From Protaetiibacter larvae (GTDB lineage: Bacteria; Actinomycetota; Actinomycetes; Actinomycetales; Microbacteriaceae), in assembly GCF_008365275.1 (NCBI RefSeq), contig NZ_CP043504.1:1984001-2048000 (forward strand): DNA of 64,000 nucleotides, given 5' to 3'. The stretch's first letter is position 1; the number at the start of each line of letters is the position of its first letter. Under the pieces are notes generated by a model. It was given only the letters and a program-made list of their open reading frames with translations. It did not search any database and had not been told where the DNA came from. This document shows, piece by piece, positions 57,264 through 64,000 of the stretch. A program made the position numbers and the translations under genes.

Positions 57264-57824
57264 ATGAACCCCACCCCCGGAAAGCTCCGCGGCGTGGTGC
57301 CGTGGATCGTGCTCTGGCTCTCGGCGCCGCTCGGCGGCCTCATCGCCTTCTGGATCTTCGGACCCGTCACCTCCGCCATCGTCGGCCTCGCCGCCGGCGC
57401 CGTCGTCGGCCTCGGCGTGGGCGCCGCGCAGGCCTGGGCGCTGCGCCGTCCACTGCTGCGCTGGACGATCGCGAGCGCCATCGGCCTCGGCATCGGCACC
57501 GACGTCGCCATCATCGTCGCGAAATCGCTGCCCGACTCCCCCGCGGCCACCCTGCTCGCAGCCGCGGTCGCCGGACTCGCGCTCGGGGCGGCGCAACTGT
57601 TCGCCCATCCGCCGACCGGCCGACTCCTGTGGCTCGCCATCACGACGCTCGGCTGGGTCATCGCCTGGGGCGTGAGCCTCACGCTCGCGATCAGCACCGA
57701 GCAGGGCTTCGTGATCTTCGGCTCCACCGGGTCGCTCGTGCTCACCGTGCTGCTCGCCGTCGCCCTGTGGCTGCGCCGCCGGGCCGCCGCCCGCGCGATC
57801 GCGGAGACGCAGGCGACGCCGTGA
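57264..57824 (+). CDS. Membrane protein divergent from TetR
   Basis: A 186-residue protein with five or six hydrophobic helices separated by short loops and two alternating Gly/Ala/Val-rich stretches (AIVGLAAGAVVGLGVGAAQA; LLAAAVAGLALGAAQL), which look like an internal duplication. No catalytic motif or known family is recognised. ATG 57264 is probably the first base of the transcript. The stop overlaps the next gene (GTGA). Likely controlled by the divergent TetR protein and working with its downstream partner. Confidence 0.7.
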   Translation: MNPTPGKLRGVVPWIVLWLSAPLGGLIAFWIFGPVTSAIVGLAAGAVVGLGVGAAQAWALRRPLLRWTIASAIGLGIGTDVAIIVAKSLPDSPAATLLAAAVAGLALGAAQLFAHPPTGRLLWLAITTLGWVIAWGVSLTLAISTEQGFVIFGSTGSLVLTVLLAVALWLRRRAAARAIAETQATP

Positions 57825-58480
57825 GCGCCCTGCCCGGCCTGCTCATCGCGGTGCCGATCGCCTTCAACCTGTTCTACGGCCTGCTCGCCTGGCGCTTCTC
57901 GTATCCCGGGATCCTCCGCGAACCGACAGCAGCGATCCTGGAGCGCTTCCGCGCGGGCGGCAGCGGACTCATCCTGCTCTGGTGGGCTTTCGCCCTCTCG
58001 GCGCTCGCCTTCCTGCCGATCCCCGTGCTCGCGGCGCGGCTCGTGCCCGACCCCGACCTCGCCGCGATCGGGCTCGTGGTCGGCGTGGTCGCCTCGGTGG
58101 TTCAGGCGCTCGGCCTCGTCCGATGGGTGTTCCTCGTGCCGCATCTCGCCCGGGAGCGGGCGGCGGGAGCGGATCCGCGCACCATCGACCTCGTGTTCCA
58201 GTCGTTCCACCGCTACCTGGGCGTCGCCGTCGGCGAGCACCTGGGCTACCTCGGCACCGGTTCCTGGACGATCCTCGTCGCCCTCGGCGCCTCCCCCGTG
58301 CTGCCGCTCTGGATGACGATCGCCGGGGTCGTGATCGGCGTCATGCTGCTGGTCGGCGCGCTCGAGTTCATCGGGCCGTTCGAGCCCCGCGGCTGGTCGC
58401 TCGCCGGCATCCTGGTGCCGGTCGGCTACATCCTCTGGTCGCTCTGGCTCATCGCCCTCGGCGTGCTGCTGCTGGCGTGA
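57821..58480 (+). CDS. DUF4386-like membrane protein
   Basis: A 219-residue protein with six hydrophobic helices. The pattern LIAVPIAFNLFYGLLAWRFS, VVQALGLVRWVFLVPHLARE, TIDLVFQSFHRYLGVAVGEH and GALEFIGPFEPRGWSLAGIL matches DUF4386-type proteins, whose role is unknown. It begins at GTG 57821 inside the previous stop, so both are translated together. A minisatellite starts 18 bases after its stop codon. Confidence 0.75.
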   Translation: MSALPGLLIAVPIAFNLFYGLLAWRFSYPGILREPTAAILERFRAGGSGLILLWWAFALSALAFLPIPVLAARLVPDPDLAAIGLVVGVVASVVQALGLVRWVFLVPHLARERAAGADPRTIDLVFQSFHRYLGVAVGEHLGYLGTGSWTILVALGASPVLPLWMTIAGVVIGVMLLVGALEFIGPFEPRGWSLAGILVPVGYILWSLWLIALGVLLLA

Positions 58481-58498
58481 GCCTCCAGCCGCCCCGTC

Positions 58499-58624
58499 CG
58501 TCCCAGCCGCCCCATCCGCCCCATCCGCCCCAGCCGTCCCAGCCGTCCCATCCGTCCCATCCGCCCCATCCGCCCCATCCGTCCCATCCGTCCCATCCGC
58601 CCCATCCGTCCCATCCGTCCCATC
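58499..58624. repeat. 9-bp minisatellite, 14 units
   Basis: Fourteen tandem units of CGYCCCAKC (variants CGCCCCATC, CGTCCCATC, CGTCCCAGC, CGCCCCAGC) follow the DUF4386-like gene. The C/T and T/G variants form a higher-order pattern. On either strand the array stays open as a simple peptide repeat, but nothing else suggests it is translated. Confidence 0.9.
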
Positions 58625-58743
58625 TCAAGGAGTCGGGCAACCCATCTCAAGGAGCCCAGGCGGGAAATGCGCTACTCGCTCCACTCTGCCCACAGCAGTC
58701 ACAACCACTCCTTGAGATGGGATGCCCGACTCCTTGATTTGGG
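58619..58743. repeat. Long inverted repeat with 36-bp arms
   Basis: The left arm (58619-58654) and the right arm (58708-58743) are complementary at about 33 of 36 positions around a 53-base loop. Each arm contains two copies of (C)CCATCTCAAGGAG, or close variants, separated by TCGGGCA. It fills the junction of two convergent genes and ends five bases before the dgt stop, so it could act as a terminator in both directions or be a small palindromic mobile element. Confidence 0.8.
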
Positions 58744-58748
58744 AGGGC

Positions 58749-60014
58749 TCAGGAGACCAGACGCTCGTGCCAGGCGTTCGCGGACGGGTCGGTGAGCGAG
58801 GCGACCTGGTCGACGATCACGCGCTTGCGGGCGGTGTCGTCGGCCGCCGCCGCGAAGTCGGCCGCGAAGCCGATGTCGAGCTGCGAGGGATCCGCCCACA
58901 GGGCGTCCGCGAGCTCGGTGAGGATGCCGCGCTGCCGCGCGTAGATCGGCTTGCGGGAGTTGGTGGACATCACATTCGCCGCCACGATGCCCTTGAGCAC
59001 CGCGATCTCGGCCCGCGTCGCGTCCGGGACCACCACGTCCGCCCCGAACCGTGCGAGCGCCGACGCGGGATACGCCTCCCGCGTCGCCCGCACCGCCTCG
59101 GCCGCGAAGCGCCCGATGAGCTGCGAGGTGAGGTTCTTGAGCCGGGCCAGGTCGCGCCGCGAGCCGTCCCAGGTGCCGATCCAGTCGGGCAGCTCGTCGA
59201 GCCGGTCGAAGGCGGCGATGAGCGTGGCGTGGTCGAACTCGCCGCCGATCCACACCACCATGCTGTCGACGAGCGCGTCGTGGTCGGCGCGCCCGGAGAG
59301 CGCGGGCACATCGAGGTAGCCGGAGACGATCGCGTCCTCGAAGTCGTGCACCGAGTAGGCGATGTCGTCGGAGAGGTCCATCACCTGCGCCTCGATGCAG
59401 CGCACCCGCTCGGGCGCGCCCTCTCGAAGCCAGAGGAAGGCGGGGGTGTCGTCGGCGTAGAAGCCGAACTTGGAGCGTCCGGAGGGGTCGGGGATGCCGT
59501 CCTGCTCGGGCCAGGGGTACTTGCAGCTCGCGTCGAGGCTCGCCCGGGTGAGGTTGAGCCCGTAGGCGCGGCCGTCGGCACCGAACACCTTCGGCTCGAG
59601 CCGGGTCAGCAGTCGCAGCGTCTGGGCGTTGCCCTCGAAGCCGCCGATGTCGTGCGCCCAGTCGTTGAGCGCCTTCTCACCGTTGTGGCCGTAGGGCGGA
59701 TGCCCGAGGTCGTGGGCGAGGCACGCGGTGTCGACGACATCCGGGTCCAGGCCCAGGTTGACGGCGAGTTCACGGCCCACCTGGGCCACCTCGAGAGAAT
59801 GGGTGAGCCGGTTGCGGGCGAAGTCGAGCCCGGCGGTCGGCGAGAGCACCTGGGTCTTCACCGCGAGGCGGCGCAAGGCGCTCGAGTGCAGGATGCGCGC
59901 CCGGTCGCGGGCGAAGTCGCTGCGGCGGGTGGAGTGCTGTTCCGGGAGCATCCGCTCCACGTCCGCGTCGCCGTAGCCGGGCGAGCGCGCGGCTCCGGCC
60001 GCGAGCTCAGCCAC
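58749..60014 (-). CDS. dgt: Deoxyguanosinetriphosphate triphosphohydrolase-like protein
   Basis: A 421-residue HD-domain enzyme that cleaves triphosphate from dNTPs and so tunes nucleotide pools. Metal-binding HD residues are His72 (THSLEVAQVG) and His101-Asp102 (LAHDLGHPPYGHNGE), with a later Asp in VMDLSDDIAYSVHDFEDA. The SSALRRLAVKTQV segment near the start is typical. GTG 60014 overlaps the dusB stop (GTGGCTGA), and earlier residues in the longer open frame are antisense to dusB. Length is normal for the actinobacterial form. Confidence 0.94.
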   Translation of the reverse strand: MAELAAGAARSPGYGDADVERMLPEQHSTRRSDFARDRARILHSSALRRLAVKTQVLSPTAGLDFARNRLTHSLEVAQVGRELAVNLGLDPDVVDTACLAHDLGHPPYGHNGEKALNDWAHDIGGFEGNAQTLRLLTRLEPKVFGADGRAYGLNLTRASLDASCKYPWPEQDGIPDPSGRSKFGFYADDTPAFLWLREGAPERVRCIEAQVMDLSDDIAYSVHDFEDAIVSGYLDVPALSGRADHDALVDSMVVWIGGEFDHATLIAAFDRLDELPDWIGTWDGSRRDLARLKNLTSQLIGRFAAEAVRATREAYPASALARFGADVVVPDATRAEIAVLKGIVAANVMSTNSRKPIYARQRGILTELADALWADPSQLDIGFAADFAAAADDTARKRVIVDQVASLTDPSANAWHERLVS

Positions 60015-61206
60015 CGGAGGTGTCCAGCTCGGCCTCGGTGAGCTCGGCGCGGTGGGTCTCCTGGAGCTCCCGGCTGTCGAGCCAGCGCTCGGGCAGTGCC
60101 GGCTTCTTGGGTGTGCCGGCGCGCCCCCGCTGGCCTTCGGCGTCCGCGCCCGGGTAGGGCTCGTCGCCGTCGAGCCGGCCGAGCAGCTCGTCGATCTCGG
60201 CCAGGCTGGAGGCCTGAGCGAGAGCCGCACGCAGCTCGCCACCCACCGGGTAGCCCTTGAAGTACCAGGCGACGTGCTTGCGGATGTCGCGGCAGGCGCG
60301 GTTCTCGTCGTCGTCGAAGAACTCGACGAGCAGTTCGGCGTGACGGCGGAAGGCCTGAGCCACCTCGCCGAGGGTGGGCTGGGCGGTGGGGGTGGTCTCG
60401 ATACGCCCGCTGCGCGGGCTACTCGACCAGCGAGATTGGGAGAATGCGGCCGCGAGGTCGCCGAACAGCCAGGGGCGGCCGAGGCAGCCGCGGCCGACCA
60501 CGACGCCGTCGCACCCGGTCTCGTCGACCATGCGCACGGCATCCGCCGCCGACCAGATGTCGCCGTTGCCGAGCACGGGCACGCTCGTGACGGTCTGCTT
60601 GAGCTTCGCGATCGCCGACCAGTCGGCGGTTCCCGAATAGAACTCGGCGGCCGTCCGGGCGTGCAGGGCGATCGCCGAGACTCCGGCACCCTCCGCCACG
60701 CGGCCCGCCTCGAGGTAGGTGAGGTGGTCGGAGTCGATGCCCTTGCGCATCTTCACCGTGAGCGGCAGCGGGCCGGCCGCCTGCACGGCCCCTTCGACGA
60801 TCTCGCGGAACAGTCCGATCTTCCAGGGCAGCGCCGCTCCCCCGCCCTTGCGGGTGACCTTGGGCACCGGGCAGCCGAAGTTGAGGTCGATGTGGTCGGC
60901 GCGATCCTCTGCCACGAGCATCCGGACCGCCTCGGCGACCGTCTTCGGGTCCACGCCGTACAGCTGGATCGAGCGCGGTGTCTCGGACTCGTGGTGACGG
61001 ATGAGGCGCATCGACTCGGGCGTGCGCTCGACGAGCGCACGGCTCGTGATCATCTCCGAGACGTACAGACCGGCACCGTACTCGCGGCAGAGCCGGCGGA
61101 ACGCGGTGTTGGTGATGCCCGCCATCGGCGCGAGCACCACCGGCACCTCGAGTCGGAGCGGGCCGATCGAGAGCGCGGGGGCGGGGGGCGCGAATAGGGT
61201 GGACAT
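60007..61206 (-). CDS. dusB: tRNA-dihydrouridine synthase, with internal repeat insertion
   Basis: A 399-residue FMN enzyme that reduces uridine to dihydrouridine in the tRNA D-loop. TIM-barrel motifs are intact: VPVVLAPMAGITNTAFRRLC, HIDLNFGCPVPKVTRKGGGA with catalytic Cys112, LPLTVKMRKGID, ALHARTAAEFYSG, VPVLGNGDIWSAADA and GVVVGRGCLGRPWLF. After LAAAF (about residue 255) comes a stretch SQSRWSSSPRSGRIETTPTA that is encoded by a copy of the interspersed palindrome, inserted in frame in the loop before the C-terminal helical domain. The enzyme is probably still active. It is coupled to dgt. Confidence 0.94.
   Translation of the reverse strand: MSTLFAPPAPALSIGPLRLEVPVVLAPMAGITNTAFRRLCREYGAGLYVSEMITSRALVERTPESMRLIRHHESETPRSIQLYGVDPKTVAEAVRMLVAEDRADHIDLNFGCPVPKVTRKGGGAALPWKIGLFREIVEGAVQAAGPLPLTVKMRKGIDSDHLTYLEAGRVAEGAGVSAIALHARTAAEFYSGTADWSAIAKLKQTVTSVPVLGNGDIWSAADAVRMVDETGCDGVVVGRGCLGRPWLFGDLAAAFSQSRWSSSPRSGRIETTPTAQPTLGEVAQAFRRHAELLVEFFDDDENRACRDIRKHVAWYFKGYPVGGELRAALAQASSLAEIDELLGRLDGDEPYPGADAEGQRGRAGTPKKPALPERWLDSRELQETHRAELTEAELDTSGG
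60392..60431. repeat. Interspersed palindrome, copy 2 (inside dusB)
   Basis: GGTCTCGATACGCCCGCTGC and the bases to 60431 form the same palindrome type as the copies at 42207 and 61723, here lying within the dusB coding sequence and read in frame as about 14 residues. Confidence 0.8.
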
Positions 61207-61246
61207 CCCCTCGATTCTTCCAGATCGAGCCGAGAGGAGGCCGGAC

Positions 61247-61726
61247 ATGGGTTCAGGACGCGAACGGGTGGCCGCCGATGCCGCCGCACGCGGCATCCCG
61301 GTGGAGTTCATCGACCGCCAGGCGGCGAACTCGCTCGAGGAGGCGGCCGCGATTCTCGGGATCACCCCGGCCGACATCGTCAAGTCGCTCGTCGTGAAAC
61401 GCGCCGATGGGACCTTCCTGTTCGCGGAGATCCCCGGCGACCGGGTGATCTCCTGGCCCAAGCTCCGTGCCCTCGTGGGCGTCAACAAGCTGCAGCTGCC
61501 GGACGCGGGGCAGGCGCTCGACGCCACCGGCTACGAGCGCGGCACCATCACCCCGCTCGGCTCGACCACGGCGTGGCCGGTGTACGTCGACGAGCGCGTC
61601 GCCGGCCGCCGCGTCTCGATGGGCGCCGGTGAGCACGGCGTGAGCCTGTTCGTGGATGCCGACGCGCTCATCGCGGGGCTCGGGGCGACCGTCGCCGACA
61701 TCTCGGAGGCGGCTCCCGCGCGGTGA
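61247..61726 (+). CDS. YbaK/EbsC-family Cys-tRNA deacylase-like protein
   Basis: A 159-residue protein of the YbaK/INS family, which hydrolyses mischarged tRNAs such as Cys-tRNA(Pro). It has PVEFIDRQAANSLEEAAAIL, the conserved DIVKSLVVKRADGTFLFAEI with the catalytic lysine, VNKLQLPDAGQALDATGYER and TPLGSTTAWPVYVDE, followed by RRVSMGAGEHGVSLFVDADAL. All expected segments are present. GAGAGGAGG is a strong ribosome-binding site before ATG 61247. It is divergent from dusB. The stop lies at the edge of an interspersed palindrome. Confidence 0.92.
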   Translation: MGSGRERVAADAAARGIPVEFIDRQAANSLEEAAAILGITPADIVKSLVVKRADGTFLFAEIPGDRVISWPKLRALVGVNKLQLPDAGQALDATGYERGTITPLGSTTAWPVYVDERVAGRRVSMGAGEHGVSLFVDADALIAGLGATVADISEAAPAR

Positions 61727-61762
61727 TCGCGATACGCCGTTTCGCGGCTACTCGATCAGCGG
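61723..61762. repeat. Interspersed palindrome, copy 3
   Basis: GTGATCGCGATACGCCGTTT and the bases to 61762 form the same imperfect palindrome as copies 1 and 2. Its left edge holds the TGA of the YbaK gene and its right part holds the TGA of the small minus-strand gene. Confidence 0.8.
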
Positions 61763-61860
61763 GGTGAACGCTCCTCGATCCCCTGGGTTCCCGGGATCTC
61801 GCAGACGTCGCCCTCGCAGACGACCGCGTCGGGGGCGCCGAGCGGGATGAGGCCGCTCAT
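61756..61860 (-). CDS. 34-residue protein coupled to FrnE gene
   Basis: MSGLIPLGAPDAVVCEGDVC followed by EIPGTQGIEERSPR. ATG 61860 overlaps the FrnE stop codon (ATGA), and the N-terminal part resembles short actinobacterial proteins with a VCxxxVCxxP motif, so I think it is translated. The last residues come from the edge of an interspersed palindrome, which also provides the stop. Two cysteines five apart might bind a metal or act in redox with the upstream DsbA-like protein; that is speculation. Confidence 0.5.
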   Translation of the reverse strand: MSGLIPLGAPDAVVCEGDVCEIPGTQGIEERSPR

Positions 61861-62522
61861 GCGTCCACCGTGTCGGATGCCGCCTTCTCGGCCGCGACCT
61901 GCGTCAGCACCTCGGCGAAGGTCGACGCATCCTGGGCGCCCGAGACGCCGTACTTCCTGTCGATGACGAAGAACGGCACTCCTTGGATGCCGAACTCCAC
62001 GGCGACCGCCTGGTCTTCCCGCACATCGGCGAGGTACTCGTCCGCCTCGAGGGAGCGCACGACGTCGTCCCGGTCGAAGCCGAGCTCGGCGGCGAGGTCG
62101 GCGAGGTCCGCGATGCGGCCGACGTGGCGTCCCTGCTCGAAGTAGGCCTGGAGCAGGCGCTCCTTCATCTCCAGCTGACGGCCGTGCGCCTTCGCGTAGT
62201 GCAGCAGCTGGTGCGCCTTCACCGTGTTGGTGTGCTGCAGGGCGTCGTAGTCGTAGTGCAGGCCGACCGACTCGGCGATCGAGGTGACCCGGCCGATCAT
62301 CGCCTTGGCGGTCTCCACCGGGATGCCCTTGTGGTGCGCGAGGAACTCGAACTCGTCGCCCTCGAAGTCGACGGGGGTGTCGGGCGAGAGCTCGAAGGAG
62401 TGGTACTCGACCTCGACCGGCACGCCGGCGAGCTCGGCGCCCGCCTCGAACTTGCGCTTTCCGATGAAGCACCAGGGGCAGGCGATGTCGGACCAGATGT
62501 CGATCTTGAGAGGTTCAGGCAT
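61857..62522 (-). CDS. FrnE-like DsbA-family oxidoreductase
   Basis: A 221-residue thioredoxin-fold protein of the DsbA/FrnE (2-hydroxychromene-2-carboxylate isomerase-like) family. The redox site SDIACPWCFIGKRKFEAGA has Cys15 and Cys18. The inserted helical domain spans about 60-160 (NTVKAHQLLHYAKAHGRQLE), and the cis-Pro loop is QGVPFFVIDRKYGVSGAQ. No signal peptide, so it is cytoplasmic, as FrnE of Deinococcus, a disulfide isomerase linked to stress tolerance. ATG 62522. The stop overlaps a 34-codon gene. Confidence 0.93.
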   Translation of the reverse strand: MPEPLKIDIWSDIACPWCFIGKRKFEAGAELAGVPVEVEYHSFELSPDTPVDFEGDEFEFLAHHKGIPVETAKAMIGRVTSIAESVGLHYDYDALQHTNTVKAHQLLHYAKAHGRQLEMKERLLQAYFEQGRHVGRIADLADLAAELGFDRDDVVRSLEADEYLADVREDQAVAVEFGIQGVPFFVIDRKYGVSGAQDASTFAEVLTQVAAEKAASDTVDA

Positions 62523-62566
62523 ACCTGATGCAACCGCATGGATTATGTGGTATTCCCTGAAGGGTG

Positions 62567-62611
62567 TCTGCCGGGGGCCGGAGTTCCCGATAAACCCCGG
62601 ACCCCGGCAGA
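62567..62611 (-). terminator. Terminator after UDP-glucose dehydrogenase gene
   Basis: A GC-rich stem TCTGCCGGGG.../...CCCCGGCAGA, with further CCGG pairing inside, lies just past the stop of the upstream gene on the minus strand. Confidence 0.75.
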
Positions 62612-62614
62612 ACT

Positions 62615-63964
62615 TTAGGGGCGCGCCGCGCCGACTTCGGCGGGGCGGCCGAGCGCCCGGTACTCCCAGCCGGCGGCTCGGTAGCGGGCCACGTCGAGCG
62701 CACCGCGGCCGTCCACGATGCGGCGCTGTGCGACCAGCACGCCCATGTCTTCGGGATCGGCGGTCACGAACTCGGCCCATTCGGTCAGCAGGACGACCAC
62801 GTCGGCACCGTCGACGGCCTCGCCGAGGGTGTCCGCGTAGTCGAGGTCGGGGTAGGCGCGGTGCGCGTTGGCGTTCGCCTGCGGGTCGTAGACGACGACG
62901 CTCGCGCCCTCGAGGTAGAGCAGCCGGGCCACATCCAGGGCCGGTGCGTCGCGCACATCGTCGGAGTCGGGCTTGAACGCGGCACCGAGCGCGGCGACCC
63001 GCACCCCCTGGAGGCTGCGCCCGGCGAGCTCGCGGACGAGGTCGACGGTGCGCGAACGGCGTCGCAGGTTGATCTGGTCCACCTCGTGCAGGAAGGCGAC
63101 CGCGGCGCTCACCCCGAGTTCCTCGGCACGCGCGCGGAACGCCCGGATGTCCTTGGGGAGGCACCCGCCGCCGAAGCCCAGGCCCGGCTTGAGGAAACGT
63201 CCGCCGATGCGGTCGTCGTAGCTGAGCGCCTTCGCCAGCAGCGAGACGTCGGCCCCCGCCGCCTCGCACACCTCGGCCATCGCGTTGATGAAGGAGATCT
63301 TGGTGGCGAGGAAGGAGTTCGCGGCGACCTTCACGAGCTCCGCGGTCGCGGGGTCCGCGACCACGACTGGCGTTCCGGCCGCGAGAAGGGGCGAGTAGGC
63401 GGCCCGCAGCATCTGCTCCGCCCAGGCGCTGCGCACACCGAAGACGAGGCGATCGGGACGGAGGGTGTCCTCCACGGCGAAACCCTCGCGCAGGAACTCG
63501 GGGTTCCAGGCGAGTTCGAGCTCCGCGCCCGCGGGCGACAGTTCGACGATGCGCTCGGCGAGCCGGTCGGCGGTGCCCACGGGGACGGTCGATTTGCCCA
63601 CCAGGAGCGCTTTGCGCGTGACGCGTCGGGCCAGCTCGCCGAAGGCGGCGTCGACGTAGCGCAGGTCGGCGGCGTCCGAGCCGCTCGACTGCGGGGTGCC
63701 GACGCAGATGAAGTGCACGTCGCCGAACTCGGCGGCGAGGTCGAAGTCGGTCGTGAAGCGCAGGCGCCCGGTGGCCAGGGTCTCCACGAGCAGGGTGTCG
63801 AGCGCCGGCTCGAAGAAGGGCAGCTTCCCGGAGGCCAGGGCCGCGACCTTGGCGGGATCCACGTCGACCGCGACGACCTCGTAGCCGAGGTGAGCCATGC
63901 AGACGGCCTGGGTGGCGCCGAGGTAGCCGGTGCCGATCACGGTGATGCGCGGGGGGATGTTCAC
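62615..63964 (-). CDS. ugd: UDP-glucose 6-dehydrogenase
   Basis: A 449-residue NAD-dependent enzyme that oxidises UDP-glucose twice to UDP-glucuronate, a precursor of surface polysaccharides. N-terminal Rossmann motif VIGTGYLGATQA (9-20), VGTPQSSGSDAADLRYVDA, KSTVPVGTADRL and NPEFLREGFAVED. The substrate site has LVKVAANSFLATKISFINAM with Lys213 and Asn217, and the catalytic GLGFGGGCLPKDIRAF with Cys268. The C-terminal domain has LGAAFKPDSDDVRDAPALDV. Full length, so the gene is complete in the window: ATG 63964 and TAA 62615. Its promoter would lie in the last bases of the window. Confidence 0.96.
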   Translation of the reverse strand: MNIPPRITVIGTGYLGATQAVCMAHLGYEVVAVDVDPAKVAALASGKLPFFEPALDTLLVETLATGRLRFTTDFDLAAEFGDVHFICVGTPQSSGSDAADLRYVDAAFGELARRVTRKALLVGKSTVPVGTADRLAERIVELSPAGAELELAWNPEFLREGFAVEDTLRPDRLVFGVRSAWAEQMLRAAYSPLLAAGTPVVVADPATAELVKVAANSFLATKISFINAMAEVCEAAGADVSLLAKALSYDDRIGGRFLKPGLGFGGGCLPKDIRAFRARAEELGVSAAVAFLHEVDQINLRRRSRTVDLVRELAGRSLQGVRVAALGAAFKPDSDDVRDAPALDVARLLYLEGASVVVYDPQANANAHRAYPDLDYADTLGEAVDGADVVVLLTEWAEFVTADPEDMGVLVAQRRIVDGRGALDVARYRAAGWEYRALGRPAEVGAARP

Positions 63965-64000
63965 GGGTACGTCCTTTGCGTCAGGAGTTCCGAGTACTCA

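Noticed and set aside
58499-58624. CRISPR array
   Set aside because: Units are nine bases, tandem and without spacers.
58426-58650. Minus-strand ORF encoding a Met-Gly-Arg repeat (MGRMGR...)
   Set aside because: It is simply the translation of the 9-bp minisatellite and has no ribosome-binding site or other coding support.

Overview
The window reads as chromosomal DNA from a high-GC actinomycete, most likely a member of the Microbacteriaceae (order Micrococcales). This rests on gene content and order: glnA-glnE-glnA2, a FasR/PucR regulator next to fabD-fabH-acpP-fabF followed by DUF3145, polyphosphate glucokinase, homodimeric AceE, DUF4191, SCO7613-type and DUF1684 proteins. Many start codons also lie 6 to 8 nt after a TANNNT -10 box, the actinobacterial leaderless arrangement. 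Species cannot be named from the sequence alone.

Layout. 1-7.9 kb is nitrogen assimilation: DUF4191 end, a secreted sortase-like protein, RDD protein, a GlnR-type operator, glnA, and the opposing glnE and glnA2. 7.9-13.4 kb holds housekeeping genes (nadE, YhhN, panB, map, ppgK, cspA). 13.4-15.5 kb has RNase P RNA, a COG1579 protein that has lost its zinc ligands, and Nif3. 15.5-19.6 kb has an NCS1-type permease with a very long Pro-rich N-terminus and a frameshifted oxidoreductase. After tRNA-Val come a membrane protein, AhpE-type peroxiredoxin, aceE, fasR and the FAS II operon (21-28.6 kb). 28.6-36.3 kb carries DUF3145, a PolA-like polymerase, VanZ, DUF1684 and a 1240-residue membrane protein.

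36.3-39.3 kb is the main accessory region. A 43-bp direct repeat of the 3' end of a CAT tRNA gene brackets about 2.9 kb of visibly less GC-biased DNA. It holds a truncated tyrosine recombinase, chained small ORFs, a degraded frame and, on the other strand, an AIPR-family (abortive-infection-type) gene preceded by a 66-codon ORF. It looks like a decayed tRNA-integrated element that kept a putative phage-defence gene.

39.3-47 kb: glycosyltransferase, DMT transporter, peptide deformylase, an overlapping histidine kinase/receiver-only/AzlC/AzlD operon, a SHOCT protein, a LuxR-type two-component pair and tRNA-Asn. 47-54.5 kb is an oligopeptide ABC operon ending in an extra ATPase and a lactonase-fold protein. 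54.6-64 kb: dnaG, a TetR/membrane-protein divergon, dgt, dusB, YbaK, FrnE and UDP-glucose dehydrogenase.

Recurrent non-coding structure includes long palindromes at convergent gene ends, three copies of a 39-40 bp interspersed palindrome (one in frame inside dusB), a 9-bp minisatellite, and hairpins placed between acpP/fabF and dppA/dppB where they could set expression ratios.
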